A DNA stretch of 64,000 bases, taken from NCBI GenBank assembly GCA_020050795.1, contig JAGVKD010000014.1, positions 1 through 64,000 of the forward strand, in the 5' to 3' direction. The DNA comes from Candidatus Babeliales bacterium (GTDB taxonomy: Bacteria > Babelota > Babeliae > Babelales > Vermiphilaceae). Positions within the stretch are counted from its first letter, which is position 1. Each line of letters opens with the position of its first letter. Positions 35,878-44,037 of the stretch are shown in pieces. The notes beneath the pieces were generated by a model. That model made no database searches. It worked only from the letters and a program-made list of their open reading frames with translations, and was not told the origin of the DNA. The position numbers were made by a program, and so were the translations under genes.

Positions 35878-35912
35878 TTTTGCTTGAAAGATCCTAATTT
35901 TGCTTGAAAGAT
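35875..35912. repeat. tandem duplication of about 20 bases
   Basis: TAATTTTGCTTGAAAGAT appears twice with two bases between, bridging the stop of the outer-membrane gene and the start region of the next. The second copy supplies the sequence just before the ATG at 35918, so the duplication may also have doubled a ribosome-binding region. Confidence 0.85.
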
Positions 35913-35917
35913 ATAGT

Positions 35918-36301
35918 ATGTATAAAAAAATAATATGCGTTGGATTACTCACGGTTGCCGCAACGGCACATGGCATTGTTTTTGGACCCAATATCATTGC
36001 CAATAGTCCCTCTGATTACTTAGTGAATCTTGGGACAATGATGAATAATCCAGAGATCACCAAACAAATTGGCAATGAACTTTTTATCCGGGACTATACA
36101 ACAACCGTGTCCACACACGATCAAATAGTAGCATGCTTTAACCAACGGCCTGTGGCCCCTGGAGCAGGCTCATCATTTGATGATGGAAATTGGGTATGGA
36201 TTCCCGATTCACTTGATGCTAATACTGGCATATGGTTCTGGGTCCTCAAAAATATGCACTCCTTATTTGAAATGCTCTATCATATGACCACGGTGGTTTA
36301 A
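35918..36301 (+). CDS. small exported protein
   Basis: A 127-residue protein. The signal peptide ends TAHG-IVFGP. The mature part has SFDDGNWVWIPDS and a C-terminal helix KNMHSLFEMLYHM. It follows the large outer-membrane protein by 40 bases and shares its terminator, so it may be a partner subunit. No family recognised. The ATG at 35918 is preferred to one six codons upstream, which would put extra residues before the signal peptide. Confidence 0.55.
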   Translation: MYKKIICVGLLTVAATAHGIVFGPNIIANSPSDYLVNLGTMMNNPEITKQIGNELFIRDYTTTVSTHDQIVACFNQRPVAPGAGSSFDDGNWVWIPDSLDANTGIWFWVLKNMHSLFEMLYHMTTVV

Positions 36302-36332
36302 TTTCCAAAATATAACCAGGATCTTTATGTAA

Positions 36333-36363
36333 TAGAAACCCGGCTTTCACAGCCGGGTTTCTA
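36333..36363. terminator. bidirectional CCCGG-family terminator
   Basis: TAGAAACCCGGCT and AGCCGGGTTTCTA form a 13-bp perfect stem around TTCAC. One of a family of near-identical hairpins in this window. Confidence 0.9.
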
Positions 36364-36391
36364 CTTGCACAATAACAACTACTCTTTCACG

Positions 36392-36634
36392 TTATTTCCG
36401 TACTATCTGACTAGGGTAGGCAGAAGATGACTCTTGGCCTGTTGTAGGCTGCGTCTGAATAGCCTGAGCGCCATTATTTGTTGCTGGCAGATCATAGCAT
36501 ACTGTTCTTTTTAAAAATCTCGAAAACCAAATGCTCCTACAATCCTGAGGTGGTTGCACATTACCTTTTTGATTATTCATCGCTGCAAGATTAAAACTAG
36601 TCAGCACTATCAATATCATGAATACATAATTCAT
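36392..36634 (-). CDS. small exported protein
   Basis: An 80-residue protein. The signal peptide ends SFNLAAMNNQ with Met after the likely cleavage site. The mature part is Gln/Thr/Asn-rich and probably unstructured, with two Cys (DCRSIW, RTVCYD). The ribosome-binding site is weak (GAAAG). Function unknown. Confidence 0.5.
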   Translation of the reverse strand: MNYVFMILIVLTSFNLAAMNNQKGNVQPPQDCRSIWFSRFLKRTVCYDLPATNNGAQAIQTQPTTGQESSSAYPSQIVRK

Positions 36635-36979
36635 AGCAGTTTTCTTTCATGTGTTATATCGGCATTTCAACATTATGAATGCCACAAAAATGGGTAATTA
36701 TACGAATGAAAATCTCCGCTCTAAAAAAGCGAAAACAATAAGGGGAGAGTTAGTAAGGAATAAATATATTAGCGCGAGCTGCGCTTAATGAATGAAGAGA
36801 CAAAAGAGAAGGTGATTGTATTGATCACGCAATTGAGAAAATATATGGATCGAATATTCATAAATAAACCTTGTCTTAAAGAGACGTGTCTTTATCGTAT
36901 CATCGCGCTTTAAAATTTGCAAATAGAAAAAAGCCCGACTTTAAAACACCCGGCTTTTGTTTTTCTGGGCATGTATTAA
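36635..36979. other. intergenic stretch without a convincing gene
   Basis: It holds short inverted repeats (for example AGCGC-gagct-GCGCT near 36770-36785), a 41-codon open frame at 36788-36913 without a ribosome-binding site, and the dacB terminator at its right end. Nothing else could be recognised. Confidence 0.4.
36928..36965 (-). terminator. probable dacB terminator
   Basis: Minus-strand AAAAGCC and GGCTTTT (7 bp) with G/C-rich inner bases, followed by a T run. Less regular than the others. Confidence 0.6.
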
Positions 36980-38242
36980 TTATGCAGCAGCAAGTATTTT
37001 ACAAATCGCATTCTCAACATCAGTCTTGCATGGCGGATTATAGAGCGATTTTGAAACAAAACCGTTAACCAATATTGAAAATGCAAAAAGATCATCCTCG
37101 GTTTCTAGGTAGCCCGACAAGGCTGAAATCCCTAGAAGCGTTCCCGTTTTGGCTTTCAGCTGCAATTTGAGGTCAAGCAAACGGTCTTTAAGCGACCCTT
37201 CACACCCACACATCGCCAAGCTATTTCTGAAAGAATCAAAATAGGGCTGATCATACGCCCACTGCAGCAAAGAAACAATGTGGTGCGGTGAAATTAAATT
37301 GTAGCGCGATATTCCTGAACCATCTTTGATCACCAAATCCCCCTCAATGCATTGTGTTATTTCGAGAAAAGAGATCTGCGCATCAATCCCTTTTGCCCAC
37401 GTGCCGGGGCACCCATAGCGATTGGCACCAATTTTTTTGAATAAACAATCGGCATAGATATTATCGGATACTTGCAACATACGGCTGAGCAACACCGAAT
37501 TTTTTTCTGAAAAATGGGAATTCATCCTCGAATAATTTTTTGGACAGGTGCCAAATACTACCTTCCCTTGCAGTTCAATACCATATTTGCGCAAGAGTGT
37601 TTGCAAAAATGATGCACCATCGAAATACATGTCTTTCAGCGGAGCATTATTTGCAAAAGTAACCGTGTTGACTGGATTGAGCCCGAATGGCTTTCTATCA
37701 ATCATGAAAGAATTTATAGGGCTGTTCCAGGATGCGCCGATATTATCCAGAAATGATCCGAGCGCAAAACCTTCTTGATCAAACTCATCATGATCAATGC
37801 ACAAGTTTCCCGTAATGGCGGTAATTCCTTTTTCCTGCAGAATCTTGATTAAATTTCCCACATCCTTGCTCGTCAGCGATGGATCACCAGAACTTTTGAT
37901 ATAGATGTTGCCTTTAATACTGCTGCCGTCTCGAGATCCATCGGTGGCTAACACCGTTTCGAATCTATAATCAGCACCAAGTGTTTCTAGTGCAAGCAGC
38001 GCGGTAAATATTTTGGTGTTGCTCGCGGGAGTGAACAACTTCTTTTCGTTGTGGCAATAAACACGCTGATCATGTTTGAGCGAATAAATTTCGCAGCCAA
38101 TATGCATGTGGGGATGATTATCGATAATGGCATCCACCTGTGTTGCGATAGTATGATATTTTCGCTGGAGCGCTTTTTTTGATGACGGCTCTAATTGGAG
38201 ATGAACAAAAAGACAGAGCACCAGACCTATGATACGCTTCAT
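36980..38242 (-). CDS. dacB: D-alanyl-D-alanine carboxypeptidase/endopeptidase, PBP4 (S13) family
   Basis: A 420-residue periplasmic serine peptidase. A signal peptide is followed by the three penicillin-binding motifs: S-x-x-K in TPASNTKIFTA, S-x-N in VSDN and K-T-G in AKTGTLLG. These enzymes trim the terminal D-Ala of peptidoglycan stem peptides or cut cross-links. It indicates that peptidoglycan is made, or that foreign peptidoglycan is processed. It is the second gene of a unit with the methyltransferase upstream (12-base gap). Confidence 0.9.
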   Translation of the reverse strand: MKRIIGLVLCLFVHLQLEPSSKKALQRKYHTIATQVDAIIDNHPHMHIGCEIYSLKHDQRVYCHNEKKLFTPASNTKIFTALLALETLGADYRFETVLATDGSRDGSSIKGNIYIKSSGDPSLTSKDVGNLIKILQEKGITAITGNLCIDHDEFDQEGFALGSFLDNIGASWNSPINSFMIDRKPFGLNPVNTVTFANNAPLKDMYFDGASFLQTLLRKYGIELQGKVVFGTCPKNYSRMNSHFSEKNSVLLSRMLQVSDNIYADCLFKKIGANRYGCPGTWAKGIDAQISFLEITQCIEGDLVIKDGSGISRYNLISPHHIVSLLQWAYDQPYFDSFRNSLAMCGCEGSLKDRLLDLKLQLKAKTGTLLGISALSGYLETEDDLFAFSILVNGFVSKSLYNPPCKTDVENAICKILAAA

Positions 38243-38254
38243 TAATCATCTCCA

Positions 38255-38974
38255 TTATTTAAAATCTATATTTTCTGGTTTTTGCACAATCATTCGATAG
38301 TGAGTGCTTATGAATTCTCGATTGAGCTTAAACGCTTTTTTAGTAATCTCTCGCAATGAAAGTAGCGTGAACTCGCTATAAAATTCTTTCAACTCGTGCT
38401 CATCATAATTTTTTTGAAATTTACCATTTTGCGGCCATAGAGAACTGTGCAATTCGCCACCGGGATATGCACTCATTAGTTCTTTTTCAAATTCATCGTG
38501 CGCGGCTACCACACATATCAAAGCATACCCACCCGGCTTGAGTGTACGGAACAACTCTTTTTTGCATATCTCTCTACCCTGCTTTGTTTCAATATCAATC
38601 GATGAAAAACTATCAACCGCTATATCAAAATAATTGTCAGGAAAATTCCAACGTTCATCCATAGCACCAACAGAAAAATGAATTTTATCGGCAAGATTAT
38701 TAATTTGTGCTTGTTGTTGCGCATGTTCAATTGCCAGCTCTATATAATCAAATCCAAAAACCTCACAGCCCTGCTGAGCCAGATAAATGCTGTTGCGTCC
38801 TTTACCACACCCAATATCAACCACTCTTTTATTGCAATCAATCTGATTTTCTTTGAGAAATTCAATGAGTGCAACCACATTGTCTGCCGGCTTTTGTCCA
38901 CCAACAGATGGAATCGTTGAACTCGTACGATGCTCTTGCAACCAAATATCTTTCTGTATTCTAGGTTTCTGCAT
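38255..38974 (-). CDS. class I SAM-dependent methyltransferase
   Basis: A 239-residue cytosolic enzyme. Motif I, VVDIGCGKGRNSIYLAQQG, is followed by an acidic strand end in GFDYIE and a motif around DIAVDSFSSID. The ATG at 38974 (MQKPRIQK) has GGAT in front; an ATG five codons earlier is an alternative. Substrate unknown. It precedes dacB in one unit. Confidence 0.8.
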   Translation of the reverse strand: MQKPRIQKDIWLQEHRTSSTIPSVGGQKPADNVVALIEFLKENQIDCNKRVVDIGCGKGRNSIYLAQQGCEVFGFDYIELAIEHAQQQAQINNLADKIHFSVGAMDERWNFPDNYFDIAVDSFSSIDIETKQGREICKKELFRTLKPGGYALICVVAAHDEFEKELMSAYPGGELHSSLWPQNGKFQKNYDEHELKEFYSEFTLLSLREITKKAFKLNREFISTHYRMIVQKPENIDFK

Positions 38975-39162
38975 TGATAATCCACTCATTAAGGGAAAAC
39001 AACCTGTATCTAATACTAAGGATTCAGTCAAAACTCGCAAGAATTGTGATCCCAGGTCCAATCCCTTTAAGGCGACCTATTGCATTCAATTTTACGAGTT
39101 TGCTATCTTCCATGTGAGAAAAGCCTCGAAAGCCTAAACTGAAAATTTATATGTGGGATAGT

Positions 39163-39744
39163 ATGAAAAGATTTCTATTTTTTTCAATATTAATTCCTGT
39201 AGCCCTCTCGGGGATGAAAAAAAATGTACGCCCCAATCCCGGAGATGAGGCTCCTATAATCCCTCATGCTTCTTACCTGGTCTATGAGGATGACGATGGC
39301 GTAACCGAGAGGGTGTCTCGGCGATCACACCTGGTAGACTTTTATACTGCAAACGGAGATCATCTAGAAACTATAGAACATGGTGGCGCATTAGCATCAA
39401 TGAAATATCTGCTTGACCCCAATGCACCGTTGCCACAACCAGTGAAATGCGGCCCCTCATATTGGCCAGGTGATCCAAGAAACCCAGCAGGCTACTTTGC
39501 TGTTTTTTATGACAAGTATGGCAACCGGATTAAAAGCTATCGTTTTGATCTAGAGTCACGGCAACTCATCATTTCTGAAACCCCCGGTGGGAAAAATATT
39601 TGTCCTCTCGGTAAGGTCGGAACTCTTGATCTGAGTCGTATTTCAGATGAAGAAAAAATAGCCACGATTCAAGCGCTTATGAAGTTAGAGAAAGAACGGC
39701 TGGCAGCAGAGGCTGAACCAAAAGAAAAGTGCTCGCTACAATAG
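39163..39744 (+). CDS. exported protein of unknown function
   Basis: A 193-residue protein. The signal peptide ends VALSGMKKN with Met near +1. Mature features are SYLVYEDDDG, YFAVFYDKYGNRIKSYRFD (a beta-hairpin style repeat element) and a C-terminal charged helix. GGGATAG precedes the ATG at 39163. No family recognised. It stands alone. Confidence 0.6.
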   Translation: MKRFLFFSILIPVALSGMKKNVRPNPGDEAPIIPHASYLVYEDDDGVTERVSRRSHLVDFYTANGDHLETIEHGGALASMKYLLDPNAPLPQPVKCGPSYWPGDPRNPAGYFAVFYDKYGNRIKSYRFDLESRQLIISETPGGKNICPLGKVGTLDLSRISDEEKIATIQALMKLEKERLAAEAEPKEKCSLQ

Positions 39745-39858
39745 AATAATGTACGCCATCTTGATACGAATCATCGACTTTTCTCTTGCACAACCCTTTT
39801 TATTTTGTGTATGAATATCGAGTATAGTTTTTTAGTGTTCTAAATTAAGGAGCGGGTT

Positions 39859-40020
39859 ATGTTTTTACAACTTGCTGTCGTTTTTTTGATCATCGCACTT
39901 GTTGCAGGCTTTTTTGGTTTTTACAATGTTGAACACACCTCTGTTGGCTTTGCAAAAATAGCATTTTTCATTTTCCTAGTGCTCTTCCTTCTCAGTCTCT
40001 TGGGCATATACGTTTTATAG
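39859..40020 (+). CDS. DUF1328 (YtjA-like) membrane microprotein
   Basis: A 53-residue protein of two hydrophobic helices: QLAVVFLIIALVAGFFGF, a short link VEHTSVGFAKIAF and FIFLVLFLLSLLGIYVL. Layout and the central Ala-Lys-Ile match the DUF1328/YtjA family of small inner-membrane proteins with unknown function. AAGGAGCGG gives a strong ribosome-binding site. Confidence 0.8.
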   Translation: MFLQLAVVFLIIALVAGFFGFYNVEHTSVGFAKIAFFIFLVLFLLSLLGIYVL

Positions 40021-40072
40021 CCCAACGGCCTATAAGATTTAGCTCCTTATAGGCACAAACTACCCTTCGAAT

Positions 40073-40106
40073 AAAAAACCCGGCTGTGAAAGCCGGGTTC
40101 ATTGTT
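40073..40106. terminator. bidirectional CCCGG-family terminator
   Basis: AACCCGGCT and AGCCGGGTT around GTGAA. The stronger T run is on the minus side, for the gene at 40126. Confidence 0.85.
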
Positions 40107-40125
40107 TCTGCAATCAAAAATAAAT

Positions 40126-40533
40126 CTAAAGCTTTGAACCGTTTTTATTTCTCATTTCAAAAAGATTAAGCTTCTTGATCTCTGCCAATTCACATAAAGC
40201 CTGCGGATGTTTCTCTAACAAATCATACATTAAGGCAGGATCAAAGACTTTTGCTAATGTGGTGTAGCATCTTGAAGGCTCTACCACTGGCGATGCTGTG
40301 TAATCAGATACGGCATCTTGCAAAGCTCCCAAAACACCCATAATAGTCATTTTTTGTTCAGCAAGTTTTTGAACAATACCCGTTCGTTCTGCAAAATCAC
40401 TCAAATCATTTTTGCTAAAAACATGTTGCACAATTATCTTCGGTGGCATAGTGATACTCGACCATTCCATACCAAAGCTTGCAGTCGAACCGCCCAAGCA
40501 AGTAAGGAGTGCCATCACTTTGAAGTTATTCAT
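40126..40533 (-). CDS. small exported protein
   Basis: A 135-residue protein. The signal peptide ends TASFGMEWS with Met near +1. The remainder is helical, ending with KLNLFEMRNKNGSKL. AAGGAT lies before the ATG at 40533; the longer frame overlapping the PLP enzyme gene is rejected. It is the last gene of the unit with the PLP enzyme and methyltransferase. Function unknown. Confidence 0.6.
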   Translation of the reverse strand: MNNFKVMALLTCLGGSTASFGMEWSSITMPPKIIVQHVFSKNDLSDFAERTGIVQKLAEQKMTIMGVLGALQDAVSDYTASPVVEPSRCYTTLAKVFDPALMYDLLEKHPQALCELAEIKKLNLFEMRNKNGSKL

Positions 40534-40567
40534 AGGTTGATCCTTAAAAAGAGTTAAAAAAAATTCC

Positions 40568-41872
40568 TTAATCAAAAAATCTTTGAAATGGTTTTGGCAA
40601 CCGTGCAATCGCGCCATTATCAACAGGCGCATCAGCACAAAATGTATTCCAGAACAAAACCACCGAACCATCCACCGTACCCGAAATCACATCGTGCAGC
40701 ATCCCTGCTGCTGCCTTGGCCGAATACGTAGTATCAAGCCGCACATTTTCCAGAGTTTGAAATAATGCTTTCGCTTCCTGCGCCTCTGGCGATGGAACAC
40801 CATATGCAGATCCACCAAAATTAAGCCGAATCTCGACGTCTCTTGCATCCCATTCAAAAAGTGGAAATGAGGCACCCTTATCGGCCAGAAATGTATTTGT
40901 CTTATTAAGGAGTGAAACTATTTGTGGCACAAAATATGGGTCTAATGGATCATTATCGGGAAACACGCCCACACCAACTACTTTGCTTTTCAAACCTGCC
41001 GCACGCACGCCAAGCATGAGTCCCGCTATTGTGCCGCAACTACCAACTGGCACATAGATATAATCTGGTTCTGGCAGATCACCGCGCGCTATTTGCTCTC
41101 TCAGCTCAAATGCGGCATTAACAAATCCAATAGCACCAATCGGACATGATCCGCCCGTTGGAATCAGGTAAGGCATCTGCCCACAATGATATTTGCTTTG
41201 CACAAAAGAACATGCCGTTTGCACATTGCGGATCGCACGATTCGGATTCAATATAATCTCGATATCATATGCGCGCATTAAGAGCAGATTTCGACAAACA
41301 ATCTCACCAAGTGGCTGCGGCGTGAGCAATGCGGTGCACTGCAAGCCAAGCTGTTTGCAACAAGCGCCGGTTGCCACCACATGATTGGAACCAAGAGCGC
41401 CATAGGTCATCACAGAATGCGCATTGTGCATCACGGCATCGGCAAGCAAAAATTCTAATTTGCGCACTTTGTTGCCGCCAAAAGAACGTGCTCCATTCAC
41501 TATGCGGCCAGTAAGTCCATCATTTTTATGAAACAGATGCACACGATTTCCAAAATAAGCAGAAAGATTAAGCAGCGGAGAGACCGGTGTTGGTAAATCG
41601 CCTAATTCGATGCAAACAATTTCCTGCGCCAATTGTGGATAGCTTACAAAGAGTGGCCGATCATAGGTGTTGTTTGCCAATTCAACCTGCGCATCTTGAT
41701 TGACTGCCAGCGCATATAATGATTCTTTAATCGCCTCAGGCAGCGCAACATACTGCAGCATCACATCAATGCGATCGCGCTCAAAGGTTGATTTCGAAAG
41801 TGAAACATATGCGTGTGCAGAAGCACAGCTCACTGCAAACAACAAACATGCAATCGTGCGATGGGTTATCAT
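40568..41872 (-). CDS. exported PLP enzyme of the D-cysteine desulfhydrase/ACC deaminase family
   Basis: A 434-residue fold-type II PLP enzyme. A signal peptide (LLFAVSCASAHA-YVS) precedes the enzyme. FGGNKVRKLEFLLAD carries the PLP lysine, TYGALGSNHVVATGAC the cofactor loop, and YVPVGSCGTIAGLMLG the phosphate-binding Gly/Ser loop. Relatives break down D-cysteine to pyruvate, H2S and ammonia, or 1-aminocyclopropane-1-carboxylate. An extra N-terminal segment and a longer central region are present. AAGGA precedes the ATG. It follows the methyltransferase gene by 14 bases. Confidence 0.8.
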   Translation of the reverse strand: MITHRTIACLLFAVSCASAHAYVSLSKSTFERDRIDVMLQYVALPEAIKESLYALAVNQDAQVELANNTYDRPLFVSYPQLAQEIVCIELGDLPTPVSPLLNLSAYFGNRVHLFHKNDGLTGRIVNGARSFGGNKVRKLEFLLADAVMHNAHSVMTYGALGSNHVVATGACCKQLGLQCTALLTPQPLGEIVCRNLLLMRAYDIEIILNPNRAIRNVQTACSFVQSKYHCGQMPYLIPTGGSCPIGAIGFVNAAFELREQIARGDLPEPDYIYVPVGSCGTIAGLMLGVRAAGLKSKVVGVGVFPDNDPLDPYFVPQIVSLLNKTNTFLADKGASFPLFEWDARDVEIRLNFGGSAYGVPSPEAQEAKALFQTLENVRLDTTYSAKAAAGMLHDVISGTVDGSVVLFWNTFCADAPVDNGAIARLPKPFQRFFD

Positions 41873-41886
41873 TCTGTTCCTTAAGC

Positions 41887-42732
41887 TCAACCTAATTTTG
41901 CCGCAACGCCAATAACGAACGGACATTCAAACACAACGGCCCCAATGCCGTTATAGTTGATGCGTGTTAAAAACTCTTCTAACACTTCACGGAACAATTC
42001 ATATCGTTTTTGCCGTGGGACATATTCAAAATGGGCCGCATTGAAGAACCAATTTTTCATAAAAGCTAAAAACTCATCTCTTGATGCGAAATAATATTTT
42101 TTATACCAGACTGAAATGCTCAATGGACGGAGTCCTGCTTGCTTAAATGATTTGCGAACCGAAGCAACCGTTTGCCAATTCCATGGTTCAAGCTTGTCTG
42201 GGATAAAACTCTGCCAACGTGGTCGTTGTACCACATCCATCAATGGTGCATAGAAAATATTCTGTTGATCAGAAACAAGAACAAGACACACGCCACCCGG
42301 CACTAGCATGTCCGCCATGCGGGTAAAAGCGCGCGGTTGATCCGCTGCAGGAATCCATTGGATTGGATGAAACGCAGTCACTAAATCGAATTGCTGATCA
42401 ATCCCATTCAACTCGCGGATGTCACCCACCTGGAATGATAAATCATCTGAATTTCCATAGAGATCTTGCGCTTTGAGGATCATGCTTTCTGAATAATCAA
42501 CACCAAGAACATAGGATGCATGCTTGGCTAATTCTTTAGTGAACTCTCCTGAACCGCAGCCAATATCGAGAATCGCTTCATACTTTTTCTTCGGCAGCGT
42601 ATTGAATGCCCATTCCGCCATCTCAAATTGCGGACGACTCGTTGCTTGATAGTGCTCTCCATCCCAATTTTCCACTGCACTTGCTGAAGCATACACACTC
42701 AAACAAAAAACAATCAGCCTTTTCATATTCAT
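41887..42732 (-). CDS. exported SAM-dependent methyltransferase
   Basis: A 281-residue protein. The signal peptide ends YASASA-VENWD. Motif I AILDIGCGSGEFTKELAKH, LGVDYSESMI and FDLVTAFHPIQWIP resemble trans-aconitate-methyltransferase-like enzymes. SAM is a cytosolic cofactor, so the leader is unexpected. It is the first of three genes with a PLP enzyme and a small exported protein, all with signal peptides. AGGATAAGAGT precedes the ATG. Confidence 0.75.
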   Translation of the reverse strand: MNMKRLIVFCLSVYASASAVENWDGEHYQATSRPQFEMAEWAFNTLPKKKYEAILDIGCGSGEFTKELAKHASYVLGVDYSESMILKAQDLYGNSDDLSFQVGDIRELNGIDQQFDLVTAFHPIQWIPAADQPRAFTRMADMLVPGGVCLVLVSDQQNIFYAPLMDVVQRPRWQSFIPDKLEPWNWQTVASVRKSFKQAGLRPLSISVWYKKYYFASRDEFLAFMKNWFFNAAHFEYVPRQKRYELFREVLEEFLTRINYNGIGAVVFECPFVIGVAAKLG

Positions 42733-42820
42733 ACTCTTATCCTGATTTTACTAAGAAATTATGAAATAAAATAATTGGCAAAAAATATTACATTATTACT
42801 GTATTTAAGCAATACACACT

Positions 42821-43486
42821 CTATTCCTGCTGAGCGCTTTCGAACGCGCAACGCAGCTCCAAGAAAGTGCATACCAATTGGCGAAAGTTATCAAACTTAA
42901 AATCATATTTGGTGCAGATGCCAAATCCATACTCAACAAATGCGAATGGTATTTTCGCATGAGAAGCGGCAACTTGATCTCCCATAGTATCACCGACAAA
43001 TATGGCTTTTTTGATATTATTTCTCTTCATGAGGTTCACAATATTTTCACCCTTGCTCAAACGAGTCGCGCCGTGACATTCCCAATCTTTGAAATAACTC
43101 TTGAGCCCAGACGTCGATAAAAAAGCTTCCATATAGGGAACTTCACAGTTACTCACCACAAAAAGTTTGAAATGTTGTGAGAGCTCTTTGATCCCTTCCT
43201 CAACATAGGGATATAATGTGCCGCCATCTTTTTTTAAAAATATCACTTCATTATCAAAGCAACGATTCAAAATGCGATCGCCTTCCGCCTTGCTCAAATC
43301 AGTGAAAAATTTTTGACGTACTTGCTCAATGGTCAGGCCCATAATACTCGCCAAATCTGCGACGGTTACTTGCTTGGTTATTTTTTTCTCAGATTTCAGG
43401 ACCTCATTCCATGCGGCGGTACACACCTGCACCGTGCTCCACAGTGTGCCATCAAGATCAAAAATGAGTGCATCATAGATATTCAT
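42821..43486 (-). CDS. HAD-superfamily phosphatase (phosphoglycolate phosphatase-like)
   Basis: A 221-residue cytosolic enzyme. Motif I IFDLDGTLW, motif II VVSNCE, the Lys of motif III in RLSKGENIV and motif IV AIFVGDTMGDQVAA are complete, with an alpha-helical cap between. It removes phosphate from a small molecule that cannot be named. Monocistronic. Confidence 0.88.
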   Translation of the reverse strand: MNIYDALIFDLDGTLWSTVQVCTAAWNEVLKSEKKITKQVTVADLASIMGLTIEQVRQKFFTDLSKAEGDRILNRCFDNEVIFLKKDGGTLYPYVEEGIKELSQHFKLFVVSNCEVPYMEAFLSTSGLKSYFKDWECHGATRLSKGENIVNLMKRNNIKKAIFVGDTMGDQVAASHAKIPFAFVEYGFGICTKYDFKFDNFRQLVCTFLELRCAFESAQQE

Positions 43487-43635
43487 TGATTTATCCTCTT
43501 ATTACATAATTTGAATCTCAGCTTAGCTCATTAATACATTTACGCATCTGATTGCAATGGTGTTATTACTCACCTTTGGGCTCGCGCAACGGCACGCATA
43601 ATGATCTGAATTTTATTAAGGGACGGTTCCTACTA

Positions 43636-43665
43636 TTGACAAGATTAATTACCATTCGGTAGGTT
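43636..43665 (+). promoter_or_regulatory. probable promoter for the microprotein gene
   Basis: TTGACA and TAGGTT with an 18-base spacer, about 55 bases before the ATG at 43721. Confidence 0.45.
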
Positions 43666-43720
43666 ACGTTTTAGATTTGTGGCAATAGGGTCATAAAAAA
43701 ATTATCAAAAAGGAATGTGT

Positions 43721-43870
43721 ATGGAAACGCCTAGATTAATGATGATTGTTGTTGTAATTGTAGTCGTAGTCGCCGCTGTATTCGCCTTTCGTAGCTGCTC
43801 AGTAAAGCAAAAAAGCGACGACAATAAATCAAGCCTCAAGTTCGAGCTTGAAAAAAATAAAGATAGATAA
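43721..43870 (+). CDS. single-span membrane microprotein
   Basis: A 49-residue protein: MIVVVIVVVVAAVFAF membrane helix, then a Ser/Lys/Asp-rich cytosolic or periplasmic tail. AAAGGAATG gives the ribosome-binding site, and it has its own promoter and terminator. No family recognised. Confidence 0.55.
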   Translation: METPRLMMIVVVIVVVVAAVFAFRSCSVKQKSDDNKSSLKFELEKNKDR

Positions 43871-43891
43871 TTCGACGATTTGAAGAGTAAG

Positions 43892-43927
43892 AAAAAACCC
43901 GGCTTTTTTAGCCGGGTTAATTTTTTA
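43892..43927 (+). terminator. CCCGG-family terminator
   Basis: AAACCCGGCT and AGCCGGGTT around a T loop, followed by AATTTTTT. Confidence 0.9.
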
Positions 43928-44037
43928 TGAGAAAATGCTATTAATTACCTCCCAAAAGCAATCATTGCTATCGTCAGTTTCTTTTTCTTAATCTATGGAA
44001 TATAAAATAGATTAAACTTTCAATGTGGAGGCATATA

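Noticed and set aside
36788-36913. 41-codon open frame in the gap between two genes
   Set aside because: No ribosome-binding site, no recognisable product, and the length is within chance for this base composition.
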